NCBI RefSeq assembly: GCF_016741815.1 | Contig: NZ_JAERRJ010000008.1 | Span: 398,697 to 462,696, forward strand | Source of the DNA: Nocardia acididurans | GTDB taxonomy: Bacteria; Actinomycetota; Actinomycetes; Mycobacteriales; Mycobacteriaceae | Length of the DNA stretch: 64,000 nt | Direction of reading: 5' to 3' | In this document: positions 1 through 8,539 of the stretch, in pieces | Numbering within the stretch: position 1 is the first letter of the stretch | How the letters are laid out: each line of letters opens with the position of its first letter | Program-made: the position numbers and the translations under genes | Notes under the pieces: model-generated | The model's input: only the letters and a program-made list of their open reading frames with translations | The model's database searches: none | What the model was told of the DNA's origin: nothing

Positions 1-855
1 CGCGGTGACCTGATCCGATTCGAGCAGCGCGGTCAGCGCCGCGTAGTCGGCGGCGTGAACGGGTTCGAGCAGCACCGGCTGCCAGACATCGGGATCCACG
101 GTGCCGGCCGAGGTGAGAATCGCTGGCGCGGGCGGATTTTCGAGCTGCTCCGGCAACCGGGCGGCGGGGTCATCCGGCACGAGCGCCGGGAATCGGTGGC
201 GCAGGGTGGCCACCAGATCGGTGTACTCCCCCGCGCCGTCGGCTGTCCGATGCAGCAGGATCACCACATCCTCGGTGTATCGCTCGACATAGCACCGTGT
301 TCCGGGGACCGGATGGAATCCGAACCGTCCGTGGAACCGGTCCTGGCCGTCCTTCGTTCCGGACGTGCCGATCATGAGCTTCGCTCCGAGATGGTGCGCC
401 GCGGCGATCGCGAGGGCGTTCAGATACACGCCCAGCCCGAGTTTGCGCGCTCGATGCTCGACCACGAGGCGGCTGTGTTCGTAGGTCTCGGCGACATCGG
501 CGCCTTCGGTTGCGAGCAACTGCCGGTATCGCTGATCGCCCAGATGCGCGCGGGACTGGAACAGTTCAGCCGTCTCCGGAGTCGAGAGGCGAATATAGCC
601 CAGCACCGACCCTAGGGGATGCCGCCGGGCGATGAAATGCCATGCGCCGTAGTCCAATTCCTGGTCGTCGACATGTGAGCCCGCGGCGTCGCGGAACTCC
701 GGGCGCCTGCCGTTGTCGTACAGGATGCGAGCGCGCAGTTCTCGTAACCAGCCCACCTGATCCGCGTGATCGCCGTTCCGCGGTATCTGGAACGCCGAAA
801 CATGCCACGGCACATCATGATCACGGTTATGGAGATCACGTCGTGCGATGGACAT
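1..855 (-). CDS. GNAT-fold acyltransferase, partial (runs off window start)
   Basis: The reading frame is open from an ATG at 855 down to base 1, so at least 285 residues are present and the C-terminus lies outside the window. Residues about 35-180 have the look of a GNAT fold of the N-acyl amino acid synthase/autoinducer-synthase type: an N-terminal part with WLRELRARILYDNGRRPEF, then HSRLVVEHRARKLGLGVYL, where the RKLGLG stretch resembles the acyl-CoA pyrophosphate loop, then a GFHPVPGTRCYVERY segment. The region beyond residue 200 is not typical of a simple GNAT and may be a second domain. A weak GGCGGAT lies just upstream of the start. The acyl acceptor cannot be told. Codon usage matches the neighbours. 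Confidence 0.6.
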   Translation of the reverse strand, partial: MSIARRDLHNRDHDVPWHVSAFQIPRNGDHADQVGWLRELRARILYDNGRRPEFRDAAGSHVDDQELDYGAWHFIARRHPLGSVLGYIRLSTPETAELFQSRAHLGDQRYRQLLATEGADVAETYEHSRLVVEHRARKLGLGVYLNALAIAAAHHLGAKLMIGTSGTKDGQDRFHGRFGFHPVPGTRCYVERYTEDVVILLHRTADGAGEYTDLVATLRHRFPALVPDDPAARLPEQLENPPAPAILTSAGTVDPDVWQPVLLEPVHAADYAALTALLESDQVTA

Positions 856-1193
856 GCGAGATCCGCCAGCTGCCGACACGGCAAAGATCCTTTCCGAGAA
901 CTCGTTTCGCTGAGGGTGGGTGACTGCGGCCCAGCGCGATGGATGGCTTCCGAGGGAGCCCGAGCGGCTCCACCGCGCTGGTCTCTCACCCGCGAGGTTA
1001 TGTAGCTAGATATTAGCTGACATAGGAATTGAGCACCGTAGGTCCGCTCTGCGGCGCGGCGCGAGTCCCGCGAGATCGCGCCGAAAATAGCTCAATTTGG
1101 CCCAAAACAGTCGAGTTGAGTGAGCAATCAACTGATTTGCCATTAGTTTGCTGTCGCGTGGCTGCGGTATTGGCCGAATTTAGTCTGTTGCTG
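856..1193. other. Intergenic region, relatively AT-rich
   Basis: This 338-base stretch lies upstream of the leftward GNAT-like gene and downstream of the leftward M20 gene. The part from about 985 to 1190 is clearly more AT-rich than its surroundings (for example TAGCTAGATATTAGCTGACA near 1003), which fits a promoter-bearing region. I find no ORF with credible codon usage, no convincing hairpin with a T-tract and no RNA gene in it. Confidence 0.4.
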
Positions 1194-2447
1194 TCACACC
1201 GAGGCGTCGCCGGTCTCGAGCCAGGCCATGGCCGCCGCGGTCAAGGCGGTGACACCGCAACCGATCGTGGGTTCGGCGAGCGGCGCGAAGTACGGCGAGT
1301 GATTCATCGGGATGTCGGCCTCGACGGTCCCCCGCTCTTGTGCCGCCGCGACTTTCGCGGGATCGGCACCGCCGAAGAACCAGAACGACAACGGCGCACC
1401 GGCGGCCTCCGCCAGGATGCCGACGTCCTCGCTGGCGGGGAACGCCCCCATCTCGAGCACCCGCTCGGACCCGAGTGCGGAACACAGCGCGGCGCGAGTC
1501 TTGTCCAGTGCGACAACATCGTTCACGGTGACGGGTAGTCGGGTCAGGTATTCGATCGTCGGCGCCCGGTCCGCACCCGCGGCCTCCGCCTCGGCGCGCA
1601 CGATCCGCCGCACCGCCTCGAGCACGCGGGCCCGCACCTCGGCCGAATACGTGCGAACGCTCAGACCGAGTTGGGCCTCCTCGGCGATGATGTTCTCCTT
1701 CGTGCCCGCATGCAATGTGCCCACGGTGACAACCGCCTGCTCCGTCGCGGCGATCTCGCGGGACACGATGGTCTGCAGGCGCAAGACGGTGGCCGCGGCC
1801 AGCACGATCGGATCGACCGTCGTCTCCGGACGCGAGCCGTGTCCGCCGCGACCGTGCAGGGTGACCATCAGACTGTCATTGGCGGACAGGATCGCACCCG
1901 CGCGAGTCGCCACGGTACCCGCCGCAATCGGCAGGACATGCTGCGCCAGCACGATTTCCGGCTTGCCGAAGCGCTCGAACAACCCGTCGTCGACCATCGC
2001 CTGCGCACCGGCGCCGATCTCCTCGGCAGGCTGGAACACGCCCAGCACGGTCCCCGACCAGCGATCCCGCGACGCCGCCAGCAGATCCAGCGCGCCGAGC
2101 AGACAGACGGTGTGCATATCGTGCCCGCAGGCATGCATGATCGGTTGACCGCTGTCCGGATCGATGGCGACCGAGGCATACGGCAGACCGGTCTGTTCGC
2201 GAATCGGCAGCGCGTCCATGTCTGCGCGCAGCAGAATCAGCGGACCGGGGCCGTTCGCCAGCCGAGCGACCACCCCCGTCCCCCCGACACCCTCGGTGAC
2301 CTCATACCCCAGCGCCTTCGCGCGCCGCGCGACCAGCGACGCGGTGCGGTACTCGGCGAAGGACAGCTCCGGATGCGCATGCAGGTCTCGATACAGTTCC
2401 GCCAGGTCGGCGGTGCGACGGGCGACGCGACTCTTGATCGGCGGCAC
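1194..2447 (-). CDS. M20 family amidohydrolase (hippurate hydrolase-like)
   Basis: This 417-residue protein belongs to the M20D amidohydrolase family, dinuclear-metal hydrolases of N-acyl amino acids or related amides in the cytoplasm. The metal-binding signatures are present: HACGHDMHT with Cys107 and His109, the PAEE motif at residues 140-143 containing the catalytic Glu, His170 in AQHVLP, and a C-terminal MNHSPYF. A dimerisation lid lies between about residues 190 and 300 (GRGGHGSRPE). The start is a GTG with GGGAGT just upstream. The gene stands alone, 120 bases from the acyltransferase gene upstream of it. A second, distinct M20 enzyme is encoded at 48161-49450. The substrate is not predictable from sequence. 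Confidence 0.85.
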   Translation of the reverse strand: MPPIKSRVARRTADLAELYRDLHAHPELSFAEYRTASLVARRAKALGYEVTEGVGGTGVVARLANGPGPLILLRADMDALPIREQTGLPYASVAIDPDSGQPIMHACGHDMHTVCLLGALDLLAASRDRWSGTVLGVFQPAEEIGAGAQAMVDDGLFERFGKPEIVLAQHVLPIAAGTVATRAGAILSANDSLMVTLHGRGGHGSRPETTVDPIVLAAATVLRLQTIVSREIAATEQAVVTVGTLHAGTKENIIAEEAQLGLSVRTYSAEVRARVLEAVRRIVRAEAEAAGADRAPTIEYLTRLPVTVNDVVALDKTRAALCSALGSERVLEMGAFPASEDVGILAEAAGAPLSFWFFGGADPAKVAAAQERGTVEADIPMNHSPYFAPLAEPTIGCGVTALTAAAMAWLETGDASV

Positions 2448-2567
2448 ACTCCCAATGATCCACCGCCCGACGCAGAACAGGACGCTTTCCCTGTTTTCTC
2501 GTTGATAGCGGAGGCCGAAGAACCAGCCTGTCTCCTAGCTCGTGTGCTTCTTCGTAGAGCGTGCCGC

Positions 2568-3329
2568 TCAGTAAGCCGCGACTGCTCCATCGAGTGCGGC
2601 CTGCAGTTCCTCCCGAGCCAGGTCCGTGATGTCGGCGGGTAGTGCCGGCAGTTCGCCGACCGGCCGCCCGAAATAGAAGCTGGCCGACCGGACATCCGCC
2701 TTGCTCAGTTCGGCGGCAGGATCGGGCCGGGGGCCATAACTGAGTCCGAGACTGACCAGCACCGGATCCGCACCGCGTTCGCGAGCACGACAGACGAAAT
2801 GCCCGATACCGCCGCCGAGCTCGAGCACCCGCGTGTGGTCGACATAGTTGCAGGTGCCCTCGGGGAACAGTGCGATGCTGTCGCCCCGCGTCAGAACCAT
2901 GGCACAGGTGTCGATCAACCGTTCCGACGCGGCGTTGACCGAGTAGCTCTCATGGTCCTTGCTGCGAAAAACCGGCATACCGCCCATCATGTCGAGCGTG
3001 CCCCGCATCTTGGCGTCGGCGAAGACTTCATGCTTGGCCAGCACCCTGGTGTGCCCGATGACGGGGCGCAACGGACTGCGCCAGGCCGCCGCGCTCACCG
3101 TGTAGGGGTCCTTCTCTGACAGGTGATTGATCGAGATGACCAGCGGCCGCCCCGCGGAGATGAAATCCCGCAACTCCTTCCGCGCTCCCACCGCATATCC
3201 CACCCTCGGCTGGAAGCGACGCCCGAGCAACCAGTACGCCAACTTCGCCTTCACCAGATTCTGCCGATGATCGCGGTAGTAGTCGTACACGGCGTCAGAG
3301 TTTTCGAGGGTGACCTCGGGCGGTTCCAT
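2568..3329 (-). CDS. PlsC-type 1-acyl-glycerol-phosphate acyltransferase family protein
   Basis: The 253-residue product is a lysophospholipid acyltransferase-like protein. It has the HX4D motif within INHLSEKDP (His and Asp are the catalytic pair in this family) and a downstream FPEGTCN motif that matches the acyl-acceptor phosphate-binding EGT motif. I chose the ATG at 3329 (MEPPEV); an in-frame start 42 codons upstream would add a low-complexity arginine-rich tail that does not look like part of the family. Such enzymes acylate lysophosphatidic acid or related glycolipids at the inner membrane. No obvious transmembrane segment is present, so it is probably peripheral. Confidence 0.8.
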   Translation of the reverse strand: MEPPEVTLENSDAVYDYYRDHRQNLVKAKLAYWLLGRRFQPRVGYAVGARKELRDFISAGRPLVISINHLSEKDPYTVSAAAWRSPLRPVIGHTRVLAKHEVFADAKMRGTLDMMGGMPVFRSKDHESYSVNAASERLIDTCAMVLTRGDSIALFPEGTCNYVDHTRVLELGGGIGHFVCRARERGADPVLVSLGLSYGPRPDPAAELSKADVRSASFYFGRPVGELPALPADITDLAREELQAALDGAVAAY

Positions 3330-3504
3330 ATTCACAGCGTATCGCCAGCGAATGAGGCGATCTGGCCACCCGGGACGACCGGGGGCAGTGGCCACAGTGA
3401 AACAAGATCGGATCGAGCGAGGAGGAACAGCCGTGCGTGGACGTACCCGAGCCAACCGAGGAGTCCGACTGCCTCGTGGCGATTATCTCACGATGAGAAG
3501 GCAC

Positions 3505-4692
3505 TCAGGCTGACACGCCGACACGCTGCGCGAATTCTCGAAGCGCGGTCCGCCGATCATGTTGCAGGAGAACACCGACCACTGTCCGCAGCAGGGTCTG
3601 ATAGCGCACCCATTCCTTGCCGACCACACGCTCCGCGGTCAGCAACAGGTCGAGTGCGAGCTGATACTGGCCCAGTTGGACCGCCGCGGCGGCCTTGTCG
3701 ACCAGATGCCTGCCCTGAGCCACCGGGGTCAGCCCGAGGCCGCGATTGGGCATCGCCTTGGCGGCGTGCATGGCCTCGGCGAATCGCTCATTCGAAATAT
3801 TGATATCCACCGTCTGCATGACCTGCTGGCTGGGCCCGAAGTCCGACTCGTACCACTTGGTGTCACGACCGATCCGTGCGGCAACCGCTCCAGCCTCCTC
3901 GGTCAGCGCAAGCGCCTCGTGAACTCGCTGGCCGCGACCGGCTGCGGTCGCGCCTTGCAATAGGAGGGCACCATGGACGGCCAAATTCTGTTCCGATGCA
4001 GCACCATTGGGCTCGATCGATGCGGCGGCTTGCAACGCGACCGCGTGGGCTTCTTCATGGCGACCCGATACGAGGAGCTGCCAGGAAACGCTGCCGCGCA
4101 ACGCGGCAAGCAACAGCTCGTCGTTGCCTTTCTCCGCTGCGGCGAGTGCGTCACGGATCGCGATGGACGCGAGATCCGGCTGCCCGAAGTGCACCAACGC
4201 GCACCCCGCCACCCAATTGATTCTCGCGAGATACTCATGCGCCGAAGGGATTTCATTGCCCTGCGCCGCATGCGCAGCCGCCCGTACCCGAGTAATCCCT
4301 GACGGCAGCAAGCCCGCCAGCAGCTCGAACCTCCCGAACGAGTACGCACCCCACGCTCTGTCGACAGTCCGCTCCGCATCCGACAATGACACCTGCAGTG
4401 CCTCGTCCGAGCCCTGCATCAGGTCATCCACCGGCGTGAGCGCCCGGCGGATCGCCACGATTCCGGCAGCCGGATCGGTCGAGGGCAGGCTCTTCTTGGT
4501 ACCGAGCAGATCTCGTATATCGACGTCGAGCGCCGCCGCGATCCGCTGCAGCACCGGGATGGACGGCGTCCTCTTGTCCTGCTCGATCTGGGAGACCATC
4601 GACTTACTGATCCCGACCAGTTCCGCGAGCTGTCCCTGTGTGAGCGCCCTACCGCGCCGGTGCTTGATGCGTTCGCCGAGTGACTCTTCCAT
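3505..4692 (-). CDS. XRE-family regulator with N-terminal HTH and helical C-terminal domain
   Basis: Residues 6-60 form a Cro/C1-type helix-turn-helix (LTQGQLAELVGISKSMVSQIE). The remaining roughly 330 residues are alanine-rich helices that look like tetratricopeptide-type repeats, as in many actinobacterial XRE regulators that sense a ligand or peptide. It is 395 residues long. It is transcribed divergently from a cassette of three very small genes (4883-5547), from which it is separated by about 190 bases. That arrangement suggests it controls the cassette, although no operator is obvious. The C-terminal domain is too divergent for a ligand to be named. Confidence 0.85.
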   Translation of the reverse strand: MEESLGERIKHRRGRALTQGQLAELVGISKSMVSQIEQDKRTPSIPVLQRIAAALDVDIRDLLGTKKSLPSTDPAAGIVAIRRALTPVDDLMQGSDEALQVSLSDAERTVDRAWGAYSFGRFELLAGLLPSGITRVRAAAHAAQGNEIPSAHEYLARINWVAGCALVHFGQPDLASIAIRDALAAAEKGNDELLLAALRGSVSWQLLVSGRHEEAHAVALQAAASIEPNGAASEQNLAVHGALLLQGATAAGRGQRVHEALALTEEAGAVAARIGRDTKWYESDFGPSQQVMQTVDINISNERFAEAMHAAKAMPNRGLGLTPVAQGRHLVDKAAAAVQLGQYQLALDLLLTAERVVGKEWVRYQTLLRTVVGVLLQHDRRTALREFAQRVGVSA

Positions 4693-4882
4693 ACCTGATT
4701 CCTTCGGCTGGTTGCCCCCGGTTTCGAGCGTACTGACACCACGGCCCCGAGGTCACACCCTCAGTGTTACCGCCACTGTGGCGCGCAGATTTAGCGTCAT
4801 ATGGCCCGACGCCGACACGGCCACCAGGCCCCGGCGTCGGGTGTACTCCAAAGCCGTTCCAGGGAAACGGAGAACACCCGAC

Positions 4883-5059
4883 ATGGAAATCATCGTTGCC
4901 GCCATAGCCCTCGCGCTAGTGCTGATCCTGGTTTGCGCCCACACGTTTCCGAGCGCGGACCGCGTTCCCCGCAAACCGCGGCTCACCGTCGCCGATATCC
5001 AAGCGCGCCTGGCGGCGGAATCGCCACGCGACCACATACCCGCAAGCCACGGGTGGTGA
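4883..5059 (+). CDS. Small single-span membrane protein (58 aa)
   Basis: The 58-residue product starts MEIIVAAIALALVLILV, giving one hydrophobic helix at residues 3-20, followed by a short basic and polar tail. It is the first gene of a three-gene cassette divergent from an XRE regulator. GGAG lies upstream of the ATG, and only three bases separate its stop from the next start. The function is unknown; size and topology suggest an accessory membrane peptide. A longer frame reading through from upstream is not credible, because it runs antisense to the XRE gene. Confidence 0.6.
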   Translation: MEIIVAAIALALVLILVCAHTFPSADRVPRKPRLTVADIQARLAAESPRDHIPASHGW

Positions 5060-5062
5060 GCC

Positions 5063-5221
5063 GTGGCATTCACCGAATCCGAAGCGAAAGTCCTTGGCGC
5101 ACTGTCGATTCTCGACCCATCCCAAGCGTTGACCATGCGGCAGCTGTGCCGCGCGACCGGCCTCCCCGATACCTCGATCACCCGGCCCGTCTACCGCGAA
5201 TACCTCGGAGCCCGCCCATGA
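5063..5221 (+). CDS. Very small HTH-like protein (52 aa)
   Basis: A GTG start gives a 52-residue protein. It contains MRQLCRATGLPDTSITRPV, which reads like a winged-helix recognition segment. Its stop overlaps the start of the next gene as ATGA (5218-5221), a strong sign of translational coupling. The preceding gene ends three bases before its start. It is too short for confident assignment, and the HTH call is an inference from the helix-turn-helix-like spacing alone. Confidence 0.55.
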   Translation: MAFTESEAKVLGALSILDPSQALTMRQLCRATGLPDTSITRPVYREYLGARP

Positions 5222-5547
5222 CCACCTACGTCGTCGGATTCCTGCGCAAGGACATCTCCGGAGAATCCTGGGCAGCGGACCAGGACAACATCCACGCCCT
5301 CGCCGCCCAGTACGGATGGTCGATTGTTCTTCTCTACTACGGCGATTCGGACCGCCCCGGCGGCGCGGTGATCAACCGGCTGATGAACCTCGCCTACAAC
5401 GAAGGCGTCAACGAGATAATCGCCCCCAGCGCAACACATTTCGACGATGGCGATATCTCGGCACTGATCAAGTTCGCAGACGTCATCTGCGCCGACACCG
5501 GCGTCAGGTACACCATCCCCCTCGATGGCGATCCAGCCGACAGTTGA
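5218..5547 (+). CDS. Resolvase-like small protein (109 aa)
   Basis: The 109-residue protein resembles only the N-terminal catalytic fold of serine recombinases: an initial VVGFLRKD strand where resolvases have YxRVS, a GWSIVLLYY segment, and a NRLMNLAYNEGVNEIIAPS helix-strand pair like the one that follows the resolvase active site. The usual nucleophilic serine context is absent (RKDISG replaces RVSTxxQ), and there is no DNA-binding C-terminus. It is therefore probably not a working recombinase; the fold may have another role. It overlaps the preceding 52-residue gene by four bases. Confidence 0.6.
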   Translation: MTTYVVGFLRKDISGESWAADQDNIHALAAQYGWSIVLLYYGDSDRPGGAVINRLMNLAYNEGVNEIIAPSATHFDDGDISALIKFADVICADTGVRYTIPLDGDPADS

Positions 5548-5624
5548 CGGCGCCCGCTACCGAACCTCGATCCGCGCCGGCTCGGGCAGCGACTGCCGTC
5601 GTCACTTGCCGCCCAATGCATGCG

Positions 5625-6104
5625 CTACAGCTCGGCCTCGGCCTTGATGCCCTCCAGGGTCTGGCGCATTCCTGCCCGCAAGGTTGCGGTGAACGCCTCG
5701 TATCCGCCCAGATACGTCTCGGTGAGGTTCTTCGACAGGGGCGAGATTCCGTCCGGGGTGTCCCGGCGCTGCGTGAGCAGTGTGCCACCCGGCTCGGTCC
5801 GCTCCAGCTGGAACGTCCAGACCACCCAGTTCTCCTCGATTCGGAAGGCGAGTTCCCGCTGGGCGGTATGGCGCACGATTTCACCGTGTGTCGTCCACTC
5901 TCGACCCGATTCACTGTTGAGGTTCGTGAACTGCGTGCCCACCGCGATCTCGTGATAGCCCTTGCGGAACCTCGTCGACAGCACCTGGGGACTCCAATTC
6001 GGCATCCGGCGAACGTCTTCGACGAGCGCCCAGACACGGTCGATCGGCGCATCGATCTCGATGCGGTCCTCCAGGATCGGCTGCTCGTCACCCGTTTCCG
6101 ACAT
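5625..6104 (-). CDS. SRPBCC (START-like) family protein
   Basis: The 159-residue protein fits the polyketide cyclase/SRPBCC fold: an initial strand with a helix (IDAPIDRVWALVEDVRRMPNW) and a long C-terminal helix (GMRQTLEGIKAEAE). The fold forms a hydrophobic cavity that binds lipids or aromatics. The ATG at 6104 was chosen because AGGAGTCC lies just upstream and the family begins at this point; an in-frame upstream start would add 22 atypical residues. It is transcribed divergently from a TetR gene, which probably regulates it. Confidence 0.8.
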   Translation of the reverse strand: MSETGDEQPILEDRIEIDAPIDRVWALVEDVRRMPNWSPQVLSTRFRKGYHEIAVGTQFTNLNSESGREWTTHGEIVRHTAQRELAFRIEENWVVWTFQLERTEPGGTLLTQRRDTPDGISPLSKNLTETYLGGYEAFTATLRAGMRQTLEGIKAEAEL

Positions 6105-6129
6105 TTCGGACTCCTGACTATGCGATCGT

Positions 6130-6192
6130 TCGGTCGTACTCTTCCGCGTCCGACCGTAATGGAGACCCACGATTCACGTCCAGTCGGTCGTA
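6130..6192. promoter_or_regulatory. Repeated CGGTCGTA half-sites between SRPBCC and TetR genes
   Basis: TCGGTCGTA occurs at 6130-6138 and again at 6184-6192, and an inverted CGACCG occurs at 6151-6156, all in the 100-base divergent intergenic region. TATAAA at 6191-6196 sits about 8 bases before the TetR ATG, so the regulator could be expressed from a leaderless transcript with its -10 box overlapped by the second repeat. The sites are candidates for autoregulation by the TetR protein. Confidence 0.4.
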
Positions 6193-6204
6193 TAAAGTTG
6201 CCGC

Positions 6205-6792
6205 ATGATCGCCGCACCCCACACCGACGGCCGCCGCGCGCGAGGTGACGCGACACGACGCACAGCCGCACGCAAAGCCGCCGAGATCGCGACCACACAC
6301 GGACTCGACGCGATCACCGTGGGCGCACTCGCTTCAGCGACCGGGCTGAGCAAGAGCGGGATCCTCACGGTTTTTCCCAATCGCGAGGCAATCCAGGTCG
6401 CGGCCGTCGCCGAAGCGCGACGCATCTATCGGGAAACCGTCATCGCCCCCGTGTGGGATCGCGAGCCCGGCACACCCCGGCTGCGCGCACTCATCGACTC
6501 CTGGATGGCGTACCTGAAGGCCGGCGTCTTTCCCGGCGGGTGCTTCGTTTCGGCGACATCGGTCGAATACGGCCACCGCGAAGGCCCAGTGGCGGACGCG
6601 GTACGAAAACTCAAGCGCGAGTGGCTCCATCTGCTCGAGACCGAGTTCACCGCAGCCGGGTCCACCGCTCCCGCCGCGGATGCCTTCCAGCTCGACGCCT
6701 TGCTCACGGCCGGCAACGTCCGACGTGAATTGTTCAGCGATGACACAGAATTGGACACCGCGCGCGAACTCGCCCTCAAAGTCCTGGGGTAG
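6205..6792 (+). CDS. TetR-family transcriptional regulator
   Basis: The 195-residue protein has a TetR N-terminal HTH (ITVGALASATGLSKSGILTVF, about residues 37-57) and a C-terminal ligand domain with the GGCFVSATSVEYGHREGPV pattern seen in one common TetR subgroup (TetR_C_16-like). It is divergent from an SRPBCC gene, the probable target. The start is the ATG at 6205, possibly leaderless. The ligand is unknown. Confidence 0.85.
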   Translation: MIAAPHTDGRRARGDATRRTAARKAAEIATTHGLDAITVGALASATGLSKSGILTVFPNREAIQVAAVAEARRIYRETVIAPVWDREPGTPRLRALIDSWMAYLKAGVFPGGCFVSATSVEYGHREGPVADAVRKLKREWLHLLETEFTAAGSTAPAADAFQLDALLTAGNVRRELFSDDTELDTARELALKVLG

Positions 6793-6877
6793 CACGCAAT
6801 CGACGAAATATGCCTGCACCTGCGATCGCGCCCGGATTCCGACGACCAGGAAGCGACTCCCCACATCATGGCTAAGG

Positions 6878-8296
6878 TCAGGCGGCGATACGGACCGCGT
6901 AGGGCATGATGCCGTCTTCTCGGACGGGGGAAACGCGGACCACCTCACCGGATTGGGGGGCTTCGACCATTTTGCCACTGCCCAGGTAGAGGGCGACGTG
7001 CTGGGAGCCGCCGGGGCCCCAGAAGAGCATGTCGCCTCGTTCGCGTTCGGAGACGGGAACCCTTGTGCCCATGGTGTATTGGTAGCCGCTGTAGTGCGGG
7101 AGGGAGACGCCTATGCCGGCGAAAGCGTAGATCATGAGGCCGGAGCAGTCGAAGCCGACCTTGCCGTAGTCGCCGTAGCTGTCGGCTACGCCGCCGTCGC
7201 GGATGCCGAGGGTGGGGCCGTCTTCGTCGCCGCCGCCCCAGGCGTAGTCGATGTCCAGTTGGGACATGGCTCGGTCTACGACTATTTCGACCAGTTCGGA
7301 ACGGGAACCGGTGGCGCGGTTGGGTTGTTGGCCGTAGCGAGGGTTGGGGGCGGAGTTGTTGAGATCGGTGTGGGGGCGGTGGGTTTGGGCCGCTTCGGCG
7401 GCTCGGTCGTTGGAGGCGCGGTCGACGGAGACGCGGGCGGCGGCCGCCGCGGCGGCGGCTCGGGCGGCGGCTTCGTCGGCCAGGCGCTGCTGATCCCAGG
7501 CGAGGTAGGCGTCGCGCTGGCCTTGGAGTCCTACGACGTTGGCGCGGGCGGCATCCAGACGCTGCTGGGCCGAATCTCGCTGGGCGACAAGGGTGGTTCG
7601 GACGGCGTTCTGCTGGTCCAGTTCGGATTGGGCTGCTACTACGGCGTTTTGGGCTTCGGTTTTCTTGAGTTCGGCGTCGGCCGCGGCGGCGTCGGCTACC
7701 TGCTGGGCCTGTTTGGCCGCCGAGGTGCGGTTGGCCTGGTCGACCTGGGCGCGGCGGAGGCCGTCGACGACGTCCTTCTGATTGCGGGAGGCGATGGTGA
7801 GCCATTGCGCGCGGGCCAGGACGGTGTCGGCGTCGGGGGCGGCCAGGTAGGTGAGCAGGGAATTGGACGCGGGACGCATGTAGACCTGGGCGGCGTACTC
7901 GTCGAATTCCTTGTGCGCCACCTCGACCTGCGCGCCGGAGTCGGCCAGGTCGCGCTGGCAGGTGATCACCGCGGCGGCCGCGGCATCGGCGGCGGTGCGG
8001 GCGACCTGGAGGTCCACGAGCGCCTTGTTGACGGCTTCGCGGCGGGCGGCGACCGCGTCGTCGAGTTGGCGCAGTTGCTGTTCGGCGGCGGCGACCTGGT
8101 TGATGAGGGTGCCGACCTCGCCGACTCCGGCATCGACCTGCGCGCCCGCGTCGGCGATCTCGCTATCGCTCGGATTGGGAGGCGGTGGGGGTACGGCGCG
8201 GCCGGTGGTCATGCCGATCGCGAGTGCGGTCAGCACGACCAGCAACTCCACAGCGATTCGAGTCGGTCGTCCCCGCCGTTTCGCCGGTTGTCGCAT
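6878..8296 (-). CDS. ripA: RipA-type NlpC/P60 peptidoglycan D,L-endopeptidase
   Basis: The 472-residue product equals M. tuberculosis RipA in length and architecture. It has a signal peptide (hydrophobic segment about residues 17-31, cut likely after GRA), a long alanine-rich coiled coil to about residue 290 that acts as the inhibitory domain, a linker, and a C-terminal NlpC/P60 domain. The catalytic residues align as Cys384 (FDCSG), His433 (QHVAL) and Glu445, each one position beyond the mycobacterial 383/432/444. RipA cleaves peptide stems between septal glycan strands during daughter-cell separation. I chose the ATG at 8296 over the adjacent GTG at 8299 because GGGAGG is too close to the GTG. 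In mycobacteria ripB and moxR1 follow; here a TetR gene lies downstream instead. Confidence 0.93.
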   Translation of the reverse strand: MRQPAKRRGRPTRIAVELLVVLTALAIGMTTGRAVPPPPPNPSDSEIADAGAQVDAGVGEVGTLINQVAAAEQQLRQLDDAVAARREAVNKALVDLQVARTAADAAAAAVITCQRDLADSGAQVEVAHKEFDEYAAQVYMRPASNSLLTYLAAPDADTVLARAQWLTIASRNQKDVVDGLRRAQVDQANRTSAAKQAQQVADAAAADAELKKTEAQNAVVAAQSELDQQNAVRTTLVAQRDSAQQRLDAARANVVGLQGQRDAYLAWDQQRLADEAAARAAAAAAAARVSVDRASNDRAAEAAQTHRPHTDLNNSAPNPRYGQQPNRATGSRSELVEIVVDRAMSQLDIDYAWGGGDEDGPTLGIRDGGVADSYGDYGKVGFDCSGLMIYAFAGIGVSLPHYSGYQYTMGTRVPVSERERGDMLFWGPGGSQHVALYLGSGKMVEAPQSGEVVRVSPVREDGIMPYAVRIAA

Positions 8297-8495
8297 CACA
8301 CCTCCCTGGATCCGGCAGCGGCCCGGGGAAGGTGGCGTTGTCGCACGTCATCGGGCGACCTCTATCTCATGGGCCTCAGTAGCTACATTCCGAAACATCG
8401 GAATCCGAGAGCCCTCCCGACACTTCTTCCCCATCAGTGCCTTGCGAAACCGTACGACACTTCCGGGAAAGCGTGAGTCAGCCACGCCAGAGAGA

Positions 8496-8522
8496 CCCGG
8501 CAATAATTCAGACGTTGCCGGG
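8496..8522 (-). terminator. Hairpin between Rv1476-like gene and ripA
   Basis: CCCGGCAA (8496-8503) pairs perfectly with TTGCCGGG (8515-8522) around an 11-base loop. The hairpin starts 18 bases after the stop of the leftward membrane-protein gene and lies in the 240-base leader before ripA. There is no T-run. It could be a factor-independent terminator of the kind seen in actinobacteria, or a leader structure limiting read-through into ripA. Confidence 0.45.
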
Positions 8523-8539
8523 CAGTTGCTACTCGCTGG

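Noticed and set aside
5218..5547. Serine recombinase of a mobile element
   Set aside because: Only part of the fold is present, the catalytic serine context is missing, and there are no inverted repeats, attachment sites or other mobility genes around it.
6878..8299. Iron export or secretion system role for the ripA neighbourhood
   Set aside because: No transporter or secretion genes are linked to ripA here; the catalytic NlpC/P60 motifs explain the gene.
8300..8539. Possible c-di-AMP (ydaO) riboswitch before ripA
   Set aside because: Cell-wall hydrolase genes of actinobacteria can carry this element, but I could not find its conserved core sequences in the 240-base leader; only a simple hairpin is visible.
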